A stretch of 35,060 nucleotides of DNA from Flavobacteriaceae bacterium (GCA_947446865.1 CANFHX010000030.1:1-35060), one strand, 5' to 3'. Positions 1 through 6,246 are shown, counted from the first letter of the stretch. A program made the numbers and translations. The notes: generated from the letters alone by a model not told the origin.

Positions 1-2
1 AT

Positions 3-128
3 TTAAAAGGATATAAAATACCCAAATTGAAGTTTGCGCAAGAATTAGAAGTTTTAATTATCAAAGATATAGTCGAAAAATGTGGAGGGAATCCCAATAA
101 AGTAAATGAAATTTTAAACTCTGAATAA
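3..128 (+). CDS. C-terminal end of an unknown protein (partial)
   Basis: An open frame enters from the left edge and stops with TAA at 126-128. It gives 41 residues ending KVNEILNSE. The fragment is lysine- and glutamate-rich, contains a CGGNP turn, and looks like an alpha-helical C-terminus. I do not recognise the family. It precedes a long non-coding stretch and belongs to the accessory part of the window. The frame could be a chance opening, but its amino-acid composition is normal for a coding region of this genome. Confidence 0.45.
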   Translation, partial: LKGYKIPKLKFAQELEVLIIKDIVEKCGGNPNKVNEILNSE

Positions 129-410
129 GGTTTCGAACACTTATGAATTACATTCCGTGCCTCTTCCAATTAGCAAATAATGTCAAAACCTCTGATTTTA
201 AAATCACTATGTATTCTATAAAAGGACACTGCTCTAAGTTGTTTTTTGTCACAAATTTTCACTTTTTTTGTTATAGTTAAAGCAATTATTTTGTCGCAAA
301 TATCTCCTTTTTTTTTGTAATAAAATAGCATAAATAATTCAAGTCCAGGTACCAAAAATAAGCATTTACAATAACAAAAAAAGCCAGCAGGGGTTCGCGT
401 AAAATGCTAG

Positions 411-437
411 GTTTGGATTAAAAAAATAATGCAAAAA
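411..437 (+). repeat. 27-base direct repeat, copy 1
   Basis: Bases 411-437 match 2764-2790 at 25 of 27 positions; both begin GTTTGGATTAAAAAAA. The copies lie on either side of the AbiE module, each just upstream of a fragment that resembles part of a RecG-like/AAA_4 ATP-binding protein. The repeat may be a duplication scar or homologous flanking sequence of two related gene fragments. The A-run inflates the match somewhat. Confidence 0.5.
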
Positions 438-466
438 AACTTCCTGAAAAACAATAAAAAAAAATA

Positions 467-616
467 GAGTTGGAACTTAATACATCTGCTTTAGAAACTA
501 ATACATCTGCTGCAAACGATAACACAGAAGTCGATATCCTTAACACAGAACCTCTATCCCTTAATACAAGAGTTGCCTTCTGTAGTAAGAGAATAAATTG
601 GACTATTAAAGGGTAG
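467..616 (+). pseudogene. Fragment of a RecG-like/AAA_4 ATP-binding protein (spacer region)
   Basis: The plus frame reads ELNTSALETNTSAANDN and ends at TAG 614-616; a stop at 455-457 closes it upstream. Degenerate L-N-T / S-E-L runs like this are typical of the linker between the ATPase-like core and the C-terminal winged helix in Bacteroidota ATP-binding proteins of the AAA_4 (AlbA_2/RecG-like) group. This is a recollection of family style, not an alignment. No start codon or core domain is present, so it would be a decayed remnant. A second fragment of the same protein type lies at 2775-3041. Confidence 0.3.
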
Positions 617-831
617 AGAGTACGATCCAAATTAAATAAAACATCTAATTTAGGAGCTTTGTAAGTACAAAAGTTATGCTGCGAAACAATTATTGGCTCT
701 ATAATCTTACATTACCTCATTAACTTTTGTGTACCTTGTTGAAGAAGTTTTACACTTGAACAAAGTGAACTGACAAAGCATTCCTCAAGTTTTGTTGTTT
801 TTGGAACCTATTTTATTCTTTTTGAATATAT

Positions 832-865
832 TTTGTTCTTTTCTTAGATTAATGTATTACTTTTG
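832..865 (+). promoter_or_regulatory. Promoter of the abiEi-abiEii pair
   Basis: A perfect Bacteroidota -7 element TACTTTTG lies at 858-865, with a -33 TTTG at 832-835 (22 bases between). Transcription should begin near 870, leaving a leader of about 47 bases. The -7 element overlaps the outermost left half-site of the symmetric operator, so binding there would block RNA polymerase. Confidence 0.6.
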
Positions 866-918
866 TTCACAAATAAAACCTGTTCACGTTTCCGTGAACA
901 ATAAAAATAAGTGAACAA
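863..918. promoter_or_regulatory. Nested, dyad-symmetric four-half-site operator
   Basis: Four copies of one heptamer are arranged TGTTCAC (864-870), N10, TGTTCAC (881-887), N6, GTGAACA (894-900), N10, GTGAACA (911-917). Inner and outer pairs share the same dyad centre at 890.5. The inner arms extend to 8 bases (881-888 and 893-900), as do the outer arms (863-870 and 911-918). The site covers the -7 box on one side and touches the A of the abiEi start codon on the other. AbiEi-type antitoxins are known to repress their own promoter by binding inverted repeats, so this is the expected operator. Confidence 0.8.
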
Positions 919-1919
919 TGAACCCGCAAGAGATAATTCACAACGCATTAAATAATATCCAGACAAAAGCAAATATTATTGGCAAATGGAAGGATACAGC
1001 AGATAAAAGCAGGATTGATGGGGAACTCAAACTAGAAATAGAGAACCAGACAATTCATCTTTTTACGAATATAAAAACCGAAATCAGAACTATTCATCTC
1101 GAAAAAATAGAAGAACTAGCCAAAGAATATCATCCGTTTATTGTGGTGGCACAAAGAATATTCCCTAAAATAAAAGAGGAACTCCGTAATAGAAATATTG
1201 CCTATTTAGAAGCGAATGGTAATATTTACTTGAAAGAGAAAGGGTTGTTTTTATGGATAGAAGCTAATAATCCCATTGAAGTCAAAGATAAAACAACGAA
1301 TAGGGCATTTACAAAAACGGGTTTAAAAGTGGTGTATCAATTCCTGATAAACGAAGAGTGGATTAATTATACCTACAGACAAATTGCTGAAGAAACCAAT
1401 ACCGGAATTGGAAATGTAAATAACATCTTTACAGGCTTGAAACAGGAAGGATACCTATTGCAGCTAAACAAAGAGCAATATAAATTGGAGAATAAAAAGA
1501 AGCTACTCGAAAAATGGATAATGGAGTATGAAAAACGCCTAAAACCAACACTAACAATGGGAACATTTCGTTTTCTTAAAGAAGAGGACTTCTATAATTG
1601 GAAAAAGCTACAACTACAAAATGGTAAAACGTGGTGGGGTGGTGAACCCGCTGGTGATGTATTTACAAATTATTTACGTCCGGAAGAACTAACAATTTAT
1701 ACAATAGAAACTAGAGGCGATTTAATGAAAAATTATCGTCTAGTTCCTGATAGCAATGGAAATGTAAAAATTTTTAAAAAGTTCTGGGAAAATGAAGATG
1801 GAAATAATAATGTAGTTCATCCATTATTAGCATATACAGATTTAATAAATAAAGGAGATAGAAGATGCACCGAAACAGCTCAAAAAATATACGATGAGTA
1901 CTTACAAAATAAATTTTAA
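918..1919 (+). CDS. abiEi: AbiEi-family antitoxin / transcriptional repressor
   Basis: This 333-residue protein is probably the antitoxin of a type IV toxin-antitoxin system and the repressor of its own operon. Residues about 1-125 form an N-terminal alpha/beta region. Residues about 132-195 look like a winged helix-turn-helix (TYRQIAEETNTGIGNVNNIF as recognition region, then a basic wing). The C-terminal half contains the WWGGEPAGD motif and a YTDLINKGDRR segment that I associate with the larger AbiEi_2-type antitoxins. The start at 918 follows a promoter at 832-865 and abuts the last operator half-site. The gene overlaps abiEii by 26 bases, suggesting coupled translation. In this TA class the antitoxin counteracts the toxin without stable complex formation. 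Family assignment rests on residue pattern and on the neighbour. Confidence 0.75.
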   Translation: MNPQEIIHNALNNIQTKANIIGKWKDTADKSRIDGELKLEIENQTIHLFTNIKTEIRTIHLEKIEELAKEYHPFIVVAQRIFPKIKEELRNRNIAYLEANGNIYLKEKGLFLWIEANNPIEVKDKTTNRAFTKTGLKVVYQFLINEEWINYTYRQIAEETNTGIGNVNNIFTGLKQEGYLLQLNKEQYKLENKKKLLEKWIMEYEKRLKPTLTMGTFRFLKEEDFYNWKKLQLQNGKTWWGGEPAGDVFTNYLRPEELTIYTIETRGDLMKNYRLVPDSNGNVKIFKKFWENEDGNNNVVHPLLAYTDLINKGDRRCTETAQKIYDEYLQNKF

Positions 1920-2745
1920 ACAATTACGCCAGCAACCCCAACTTTCTGAAATGCTTTCAGCATTGGAAAGAGGTTTAAACAAATTCGATATTGACTTCTA
2001 TTTGGTTGGTGCAGTAGCTCGAGATCTTTGGATGAGTGCCATTAATGATATTCCACCTAGCAGAATCACGGGAGATATTGATTTTGCTGTTTTTATTGAT
2101 GACAAAGGAACCTATGATAATTTGAAAAAGTACCTAATCGAAGTGGAAGGTTTTTCACCCTATAAGGGGAATGCTTTTGTCTTGGTTTGGAAAGGTTTTA
2201 TACAAGTAGATTTGCTTCCGTTCGGTGAAATTGAAGACAAGAATGCGGGGGTTACAATTGAAGGTAGTGGGTTGACAAGTCTCAATATGCCTGGATTCAA
2301 AGAAATCTATGATGAGGGTTTGCCAGTAGTAGAACTAGAAGAAATACACAAATTCAAATTCTGTACACTTCCCGGAATAGTGATTTTAAAATTAGTTGCT
2401 TGGCAAGACCGACCTGAAATCAGGAGGGATGACATAAAAGATGTGAGTAATATCTTAAAACATTTTTTCGATATGTACGCAGAGGAAATCTTTGAGAACC
2501 ACAATGACCTTTTTGGCGACACTGCTTTCGAATTACATTTAATCGCCGCTAGAGTAATGGGAAGAGAGATTAACAAAATTGCTAAACGCAATGAAATACT
2601 GCACAATAGATTGAAGGATTTATTGGAAGTCAGTACAAATAATAAGGATATTGAAATTGCAAAAATTATGGTAGAATTTTACGACAATACCATTAAAGAT
2701 AATTTAACAATATTAGAGCATATAAAAATAGGATATTTAGAGTAA
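1894..2745 (+). CDS. abiEii: AbiEii-like nucleotidyltransferase toxin
   Basis: The 283-residue product has the nucleotidyltransferase pattern of AbiEii/AbiGii toxins: VGAVARDLW at residues 38-46, the metal-binding pair in GDIDFAV (D61 and D63), and a third acidic residue in VDLLPFG (D106). A helical C-terminal half follows. Related toxins transfer nucleotides to RNA targets such as tRNA acceptor ends and stop growth, often giving phage abortive infection; the target here is unknown. The ATG at 1894 lies inside the end of abiEi (26-base overlap), the standard gene order for AbiE systems. An alternative is a housekeeping nucleotidyltransferase-fold protein, but the paired AbiEi argues against this. 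Confidence 0.8.
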   Translation: MSTYKINFKQLRQQPQLSEMLSALERGLNKFDIDFYLVGAVARDLWMSAINDIPPSRITGDIDFAVFIDDKGTYDNLKKYLIEVEGFSPYKGNAFVLVWKGFIQVDLLPFGEIEDKNAGVTIEGSGLTSLNMPGFKEIYDEGLPVVELEEIHKFKFCTLPGIVILKLVAWQDRPEIRRDDIKDVSNILKHFFDMYAEEIFENHNDLFGDTAFELHLIAARVMGREINKIAKRNEILHNRLKDLLEVSTNNKDIEIAKIMVEFYDNTIKDNLTILEHIKIGYLE

Positions 2746-2763
2746 ACCATTCAATTGGCTCCA

Positions 2764-2790
2764 GTTTGGATTAAAAAAACAATACAAAAA
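2764..2790 (+). repeat. 27-base direct repeat, copy 2
   Basis: This matches 411-437 at 25 of 27 positions (differences at the 17th and 21st bases). It begins 18 bases after the abiEii stop and leads into a winged-helix gene fragment. With copy 1 it brackets the AbiE module. Confidence 0.5.
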
Positions 2791-3041
2791 GCACTTTTGA
2801 TTTTGAAATTTGGGTGAATAAGTGGGTGAATAATTTATCCGAAAAACAAATTATAATTTTAAAAACCATTCACGTAAACCAAAAAGTAAAAAAGTCTGCT
2901 TTACAGCAATTGACTGATTTTAGTAGTACTGCCATAGATAATAATTTAGTAGTACTTAAAAAAGAAGGATTATTAGAGCGTAAAGGAACAAAAGGTGGTC
3001 TCTGGATTTTACACTACATTTATCCAAAAGTGGGTGAATAA
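2775..3041 (+). pseudogene. Winged-helix C-terminal fragment of an AAA_4-type ATP-binding protein
   Basis: The frame is open from 2775 (stop at 2772-2774) to TAA at 3039-3041. The only plausible start inside is GTG at 2814, which would give 75 residues. The sequence NNLSEKQIIILKTIHVN, then KSALQQLTDFSSTAIDNNL and LERKGTKGGLWIL, is the C-terminal winged helix usual in Bacteroidota RecG-like/AAA_4 ATP-binding proteins. The ATPase-like core is absent. It could be expressed as a small DNA-binding protein, but I favour a remnant. A 22-base repeat marks both ends of the piece. Confidence 0.5.
2812..2833 (+). repeat. 22-base repeat (12-base motif doubled), copy 1
   Basis: GGGTGAATAA-GT-GGGTGAATAA occurs here and again, identically, at 3032-3053, 220 bases later. 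Each copy is itself nearly two tandem 12-base units (GTGGGTGAATAA). The two copies bracket the winged-helix fragment: the first supplies its first codons and the second its stop. Confidence 0.75.
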
Positions 3042-3053
3042 GTGGGTGAATAA
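3032..3053 (+). repeat. 22-base repeat (12-base motif doubled), copy 2
   Basis: Exact copy of 2812-2833. It encodes the last residues VGE and the stop of the winged-helix fragment. In the other frame it repeats the VNKWVN reading that opens the fragment, so the 220-base segment may once have been a repeat unit of a longer protein. Confidence 0.75.
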
Positions 3054-3177
3054 AAGAAAAACTATCCAATAAACAACACGAGCCATCAAGCGGTCTCTCT
3101 TCGGTCGTTCACTTAGTTTCGTTCGGCTGTTCCAGTCAGTCGTGCCTCCTTCCGTTCCACAGACACTTCACAGCACA

Positions 3178-3217
3178 AAAAAATAGAGCAGCTTTAAAAA
3201 AAGCAGCTCTATTTTTT
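3178..3217. terminator. Bidirectional hairpin terminator
   Basis: AGAGC-A-GCTTT (3185-3195) pairs with AAAGC-A-GCTCT (3200-3210) around an AAAA loop with one A/A mismatch. The stem is extended by A6T (3178-3184) against AT6 (3211-3217). The flanking A and T runs make it a working terminator on either strand. It would end transcription from the abiE/winged-helix region. Confidence 0.6.
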
Positions 3218-3712
3218 CTGCTGTTCGTTCCTCAACTTCACCGTTCTCCTCCCTTCGTTCGTCAGGGCTACTGCATCCACAATACCGCTTCATTCCGTTT
3301 CGCTCCGTAAACTACGCTACACTACACTCCAGCAGTATTGTGTCTGCCGCCCTTTATATTTTCAGCGGTGGCGCTCTTCGCCCAGCCATCAGGGTTGGCT
3401 CCGTTCAGTAAAAAACTTCACTTTGCCTTAAATCAAGGTACGCCTAAAGGCTGTCTTTTATTTTTTCCCTGCCGTTTCACGCTGCTATCCCTACATTCCA
3501 CTGCGCTATCGCTACGTTGCATTCCCGGTCTAGCGTGGCTGTTCGATTGCCGCAACACCGCCACTGCGCTCCTCATCCATTACGCTAAATTCCGCTATCG
3601 CTACATTTAGCTCCATTCCTTGCGGTGCTTGGGGGTGTTTAATGGACGATTCCATTACAACTATCCTGCTAAAAAAAATAAAAAAAGAAACCGAAGATAA
3701 GTTCCAGGTTTA

Positions 3713-3798
3713 CAATAAAACAAGTTCAAGCCCTGCGGGTTTCAGATAAAATCTCCACCCTATCGGGTAGTATTTTATCTGAAAAACTTGCTTTATTG
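3713..3798. repeat. Nested multi-stem hairpin element
   Basis: An outer stem CAATAAAACAAGTT (3713-3726) pairs with AACTTGCTTTATTG (3785-3798) with one mismatch. Inside it are a small CCC-TGC-GGG hairpin (3731-3739) and a perfect 12-base stem TTCAGATAAAAT (3741-3752) with ATTTTATCTGAA (3772-3783), itself enclosing ACCC/GGGT (3757-3768). Such a structure could act in single-stranded form, for instance at a transfer origin, or as a folded RNA. Its position about 150 bases before a conjugative-element gene suits the first idea; no function can be proved from sequence. Confidence 0.6.
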
Positions 3799-3945
3799 AA
3801 ACCTTCCACTTGAACAAATGGCTTTCTTTTTTTCTTTTTTTTCTTTTGAAAAATTTATGAGTCGAGCTTCGCGAGACACATTGGTATTTCTCAAGAAAAT
3901 TCGCAGAAAATTGAAAAATAGTATCAATTTTTAAAGCCAAATGTT

Positions 3946-4368
3946 ATGCTGAAATTTTCTATTAAAACCCACCGAAAAGACGCAATTTATTCTAAACCTC
4001 ATTTATTTCTATTGAACAAAGGAATGAACAGCGGAAAGCCCCAAAAAGAACCTTTTACAAATAGTTTTGTTATACTATTTGAAAACGAAGACGATTTTGA
4101 TTTAATAAATCTTACCGCTTTTGCCCTTTGGAAAACAAAATTTTGGCATCCGTTCCTGTGCGGTTCTGTGATTCCTTTTTTACGGCTCCACGATTTAAGA
4201 AAAGAATTTTCTACCAAAGTGAATCAAGAAATTAAGGACCACCAGGAGCACCTTAAAAACATGGAAACACTAAAACTTTTAGAGCAAAGCGAAAAGCGTT
4301 TCCATGAAAACTTAAATCTAATTAATGATTTACGAAGAGTAATTTTATACCGCTATTGCCATAAATGA
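3946..4368 (+). CDS. DUF6943-family protein of conjugative elements
   Basis: The 140-residue product reads KPHLFLLNKGMNSGKP near residue 18, then WHPFLCGSVIPFLRLHDLRK near 67-86, and ends in a helical RRVILYRY tail. I recognise this as the DUF6943 type found as a small gene in Bacteroidota conjugative transposons and plasmids; its biochemical role is unknown. It has no signal peptide or membrane segment. The ATG at 3946 was chosen because the conserved IKTHR segment follows at once; an ATG at 3941 is out of frame. A hairpin terminator follows its stop directly. It supports the view that this part of the window is mobile DNA. Confidence 0.65.
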   Translation: MLKFSIKTHRKDAIYSKPHLFLLNKGMNSGKPQKEPFTNSFVILFENEDDFDLINLTAFALWKTKFWHPFLCGSVIPFLRLHDLRKEFSTKVNQEIKDHQEHLKNMETLKLLEQSEKRFHENLNLINDLRRVILYRYCHK

Positions 4369-4371
4369 AAA

Positions 4372-4398
4372 AAAGCCAGGTCTTTACGACTTGGCTTT
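4372..4398. terminator. Terminator between convergent genes
   Basis: AAAGCCAGGTC (4372-4382) pairs with GACTTGGCTTT (4388-4398) around a TTTAC loop, with a single G/T wobble. An A-run precedes the left arm, giving a T-run after the stem on the minus strand. It sits between the DUF6943 gene (plus) and the membrane-protein cassette (minus) and probably serves both. Confidence 0.75.
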
Positions 4399-4435
4399 CT
4401 GATCATCCAGTAAAGGTTACCAAACGAAAACTGGA

Positions 4436-4612
4436 CTATTTATTTTTAGATTTTACCAACCATTTTAACAAGTAAGAAATAGTAAAACTTACTATTGCTC
4501 CCAAGGCTGCTAAGATAATGGTTTTTAAAATATCCTCCGACAAAATATTGGGCAAAACACTCAATACTGTTCCCGAAGCCGTGCCGGCTTTTAAGGAAAT
4601 ATTAGTCTCCAT
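4436..4612 (-). CDS. Small single-span membrane protein (holin-like)
   Basis: From the ATG at 4612 the product is 58 residues: METNISLKAGTASGTVLSV, then one long hydrophobic segment (about residues 25-50, TIILAALGAIVSFTISYLL) and a basic end KWLVKSKNK. An in-frame ATG 11 codons upstream would add an arginine-rich leader; I prefer the inner start because it overlaps the preceding gene by only 11 bases, which suits coupling. Size, one membrane span and charged tail recall phage holins, but no family is recognised. It is the last gene of the minus-strand cassette and is followed by the 4372-4398 terminator. Confidence 0.6.
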   Translation of the reverse strand: METNISLKAGTASGTVLSVLPNILSEDILKTIILAALGAIVSFTISYLLKWLVKSKNK

Positions 4613-4868
4613 CCCTCGCTTTGTTGAGGTTCGCCTTCTTGTCATCCTGAGCTTTGCGAAGGATCTCCTCCGGAATGGTTACTTGACTAACTGCCGAAAC
4701 TACTCCTCCAGCAACTGCCAAATAGCCTGCGGCATTTTCCACAACTGCCGGTAAAACTATTGGTGCAGCAACAATAGTTCCACTAATTCCAAGTAAAGCC
4801 AAACCGATACTTCGCAAAATCTTAAAAAATTTCGGGGTTGGAGCTTTTATTCTTTCAACTATATTCAT
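4602..4868 (-). CDS. Small hydrophobic membrane protein with repeat-derived tail
   Basis: The 88-residue product begins MNIVERIKAPTPKFFKILRS and continues with about 45 mostly small hydrophobic residues (two possible spans, about 23-42 and 47-64). The last 20 or so residues, including EEILRKAQDDK, are encoded by a widespread Bacteroidota dispersed repeat (4641-4669), so the natural C-terminus has been replaced or extended by repeat insertion. It lies between the DUF5675 gene and the other holin-like gene on the same strand. Function is unknown; a holin-like or pore-type role is an inference from size and neighbours. Confidence 0.6.
   Translation of the reverse strand: MNIVERIKAPTPKFFKILRSIGLALLGISGTIVAAPIVLPAVVENAAGYLAVAGGVVSAVSQVTIPEEILRKAQDDKKANLNKARDGD
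4641..4669 (-). repeat. Dispersed Bacteroidota repeat, copy A (inside a gene)
   Basis: The core TCATCCTGAGCTTTGCGAAG followed by GATCTCC belongs to a dispersed repeat type seen in many Bacteroidota genomes (consensus like GTCATCCTGAGC...GAAGGATCT). Here it is translated as the tail of the 4602-4868 protein. Copy B lies at 4881-4909 in the same orientation. Confidence 0.75.
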
Positions 4869-4880
4869 AACATTTCATTT

Positions 4881-4909
4881 TGTAATCCTGAGCCTTAGCG
4901 AAGGATCTC
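4881..4909 (-). repeat. Dispersed Bacteroidota repeat, copy B (at a stop codon)
   Basis: TAATCCTGAGCCTTAGCGAA followed by GGATCTC is the same repeat as at 4641-4669, with a one-base length difference and a few substitutions. Its end touches the TAG stop of the DUF5675 gene (4909-4911), so it fills most of the gap to the next gene. Confidence 0.75.
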
Positions 4910-5301
4910 TATTTCACAATTAATTCCACACTTTCATTATTCTCCAAGGTTTTATAAACTAAGTCTTTTAACCTTGCAAATGCCTTTCGTGACATCAAAC
5001 CTAAACCAGGTCCTGAAAGTTGGGTTACAGGAGCAATACAGCCATTCAATTCTTGCATAGCATTATTGGCAGGATGAAACAAAATCAAACTTCTATTAGG
5101 AATATTTTCAACCTCCAAATGCCATTGGAATTTATTACTGAAGCGTTTTTTTATAAAATAATTCCCCTCTGGAATGCAAGAAACCCTCGTTTCGTTTTTC
5201 TTCCAAGGCAATTCAATGGTTTTACATATCAATTTGCCCTCACATTCGAGTTTACCATTGGTTCCAGAAGGGAAATAAGTTCTAGTTAAAATTAACTTCA
5301 T
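4909..5301 (-). CDS. DUF5675-family protein, possible cell-wall enzyme
   Basis: The 130-residue product has the DUF5675 pattern: IPEGNYFI (residues 43-50), WHLEV (60-64), LFHPANNA (74-81), LNGCIAPV (85-92) and GPGLGLMSRKAF. The H76...G87-C88-I89 arrangement resembles the HG...GC(I/V) active site of YkuD-type L,D-transpeptidases. From this I infer a cysteine-based enzyme, possibly acting on peptidoglycan or a related amide, but this is not established for the family. There is no signal peptide, so export would depend on something else; two holin-like proteins encoded directly downstream could supply it. The second gene of the minus-strand cassette, 52 bases after the preceding one. Confidence 0.65.
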   Translation of the reverse strand: MKLILTRTYFPSGTNGKLECEGKLICKTIELPWKKNETRVSCIPEGNYFIKKRFSNKFQWHLEVENIPNRSLILFHPANNAMQELNGCIAPVTQLSGPGLGLMSRKAFARLKDLVYKTLENNESVELIVK

Positions 5302-5327
5302 AATATAACTTTAAACATTCCTGAGCC

Positions 5328-5354
5328 AGTTCCCCCTTTGGGGGTTAGGGGGCT
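5328..5354 (-). repeat. Palindromic G-run repeat at the end of a gene
   Basis: CCCCC-TTT-GGGGG (5332-5344) followed by TTAGGGGG forms a short, very stable hairpin. It is the common Bacteroidota repeat of type CCCCCTAACCCCC. It ends on the first base of the TAA stop triplet (5354-5356) of the 5354-6112 gene, much as copy B above touches the stop of the DUF5675 gene. Confidence 0.7.
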
Positions 5355-6112
5355 TATACACCACTATCCACTTTCACAATCGCTAATGGATTGTATGCTC
5401 CGTTTTTAAGCGAATACATTTGTCCATTGATCTCTTGAAAAAATTCAACTCCCAAAACCAAAAACAATGGTTTTGTACTTCCAGCAGACAAGTTATTGAT
5501 AAGGTTTATTGGATTAGCTACATTCGAATCCCAAGGTAAAATAGTAGATTCTGAATGAATTTCGTTAAAAGTTTCTGCTTCAAAATCAATTTCTGCTCCT
5601 AAAGAAGTAATCTTAAAATGAGTAGTTCCTCCTGGCGCAGCAATTAAATTGGATGGGATAAAAGAATCGATATAAACAGTTATCAATCCAGATGCACGGT
5701 CAATTGTTCCTGAATAAGGTGCAAATAAACTGGTTCCCAGTTTTCCACGAAGGTTAAAATCAAACCCTAAAAGCAAATCAATTTCACCATCAATAACGTT
5801 ACGCAAACCTCTTAGGCTAATCATATCCGCTTGGATTACTTTAACCATTACTTTAGTCAGTCTACTTACCATTCTGCTATCCGCAGAATTTAAAAGCAAT
5901 GTTCGTACTGCAGTTCGTAAAACCTTTCCGGCTTTTCCAGCTCTTCCAAACTCAGAACCATTCTCCCGGGTTCTTTGAAACGCAGGATCACTGGCAATTC
6001 TTTTAGCGTCTATTCCGCCTTTTTCTCTGGCCAAGTGTCCATCCTGCGTTTTGTAAAAAGTAATATCTCCGATAGTACCTTTTAATTTAATTATGCCTTT
6101 CTGTCTAGCCAT
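5354..6112 (-). CDS. Conserved Flavobacteriia protein of unknown function
   Basis: The 252-residue product starts MARQKGIIKLKGTIGD and continues with a strongly basic, helix-rich first third (SDPAFQRTRENGSEFGRAGK and following), then a conserved GLRNVIDGE and a beta-rich C-terminal half with a LFLVLGVEFFQEING strand pair. There is no signal peptide or membrane segment. I recall similar proteins as recurrent hypothetical proteins in flavobacterial genomes next to DUF5675, but cannot name a Pfam domain. The layout (basic arm plus beta domain) would suit a phage-derived structural or nucleic-acid-binding protein; that is a guess. It is the promoter-proximal gene of the cassette and diverges from the 6425-6628 gene. 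Confidence 0.7.
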   Translation of the reverse strand: MARQKGIIKLKGTIGDITFYKTQDGHLAREKGGIDAKRIASDPAFQRTRENGSEFGRAGKAGKVLRTAVRTLLLNSADSRMVSRLTKVMVKVIQADMISLRGLRNVIDGEIDLLLGFDFNLRGKLGTSLFAPYSGTIDRASGLITVYIDSFIPSNLIAAPGGTTHFKITSLGAEIDFEAETFNEIHSESTILPWDSNVANPINLINNLSAGSTKPLFLVLGVEFFQEINGQMYSLKNGAYNPLAIVKVDSGV

Positions 6113-6246
6113 AACTTAAAAATTTAAATTATCAAAATCAGTGAAAATTTCCCTCAATCATCCTCCTGTTGCAACATCTCCCGATTGATTTCAAAAGCAA
6201 ATTTTAAGCATTTTAATCAATTAAAAAAGGGGTAGGGGTTCAGTAT

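Larger units (their letters stand above)
129..917. other. Non-coding, AT-rich stretch with gene debris
   Basis: No convincing complete gene lies here. Small minus-strand openings at 170-355 and 418-630 have unlikely compositions and no neighbours. The stretch holds a likely fragment of an ATP-binding protein (467-616), a copy of a 27-base repeat (411-437), and, at its right end, the promoter and operator of the AbiE pair. An imperfect inverted repeat (ACAAAAGTTA at 667-676 and TAACTTTTGT at 721-730) is also present and has no assigned role. Confidence 0.5.
3054..3945. other. C/T-rich non-coding stretch, probably from a conjugative element
   Basis: This 890-base stretch has no credible gene. 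Bases about 3070-3640 are clearly richer in G+C than the rest, and the top strand is C/T-rich with repeated short strings such as GCTATCGCTAC (twice, near 3505 and 3593), TTCGTTCG and CCGTTTC. Similar non-coding sequence occurs, as far as I recall, in Bacteroidota integrative conjugative elements, which fits the DUF6943 gene that follows. A plus-strand opening at 3338-3610 is unlikely to be a protein. The stretch also holds a terminator (3178-3217) and a multi-hairpin element (3713-3798). Confidence 0.5.

Noticed and set aside
170..630. Two minus-strand openings of 61 and 70 codons
   Set aside because: Low-complexity compositions (FFYCFSGSFFALFF, KKKGD), no recognisable family and no neighbouring operon; the plus strand shows a better-looking gene remnant over part of the range.
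667..730. Inverted repeat ACAAAAGTTA / TAACTTTTGT
   Set aside because: Ten-base arms 44 bases apart in AT-rich DNA are too weak to support an insertion-sequence end or terminator without flanking evidence.
3338..3610. Plus-strand opening of 90 codons (MCLPPFIFSAVALFAQPS...)
   Set aside because: Composition follows the C/T bias of the DNA rather than a protein pattern, and the surrounding motifs repeat out of frame. Treated as non-coding.
3710..3940. Minus-strand opening of 76 codons
   Set aside because: It runs through the multi-hairpin element and an A/T-rich tract; no family features.
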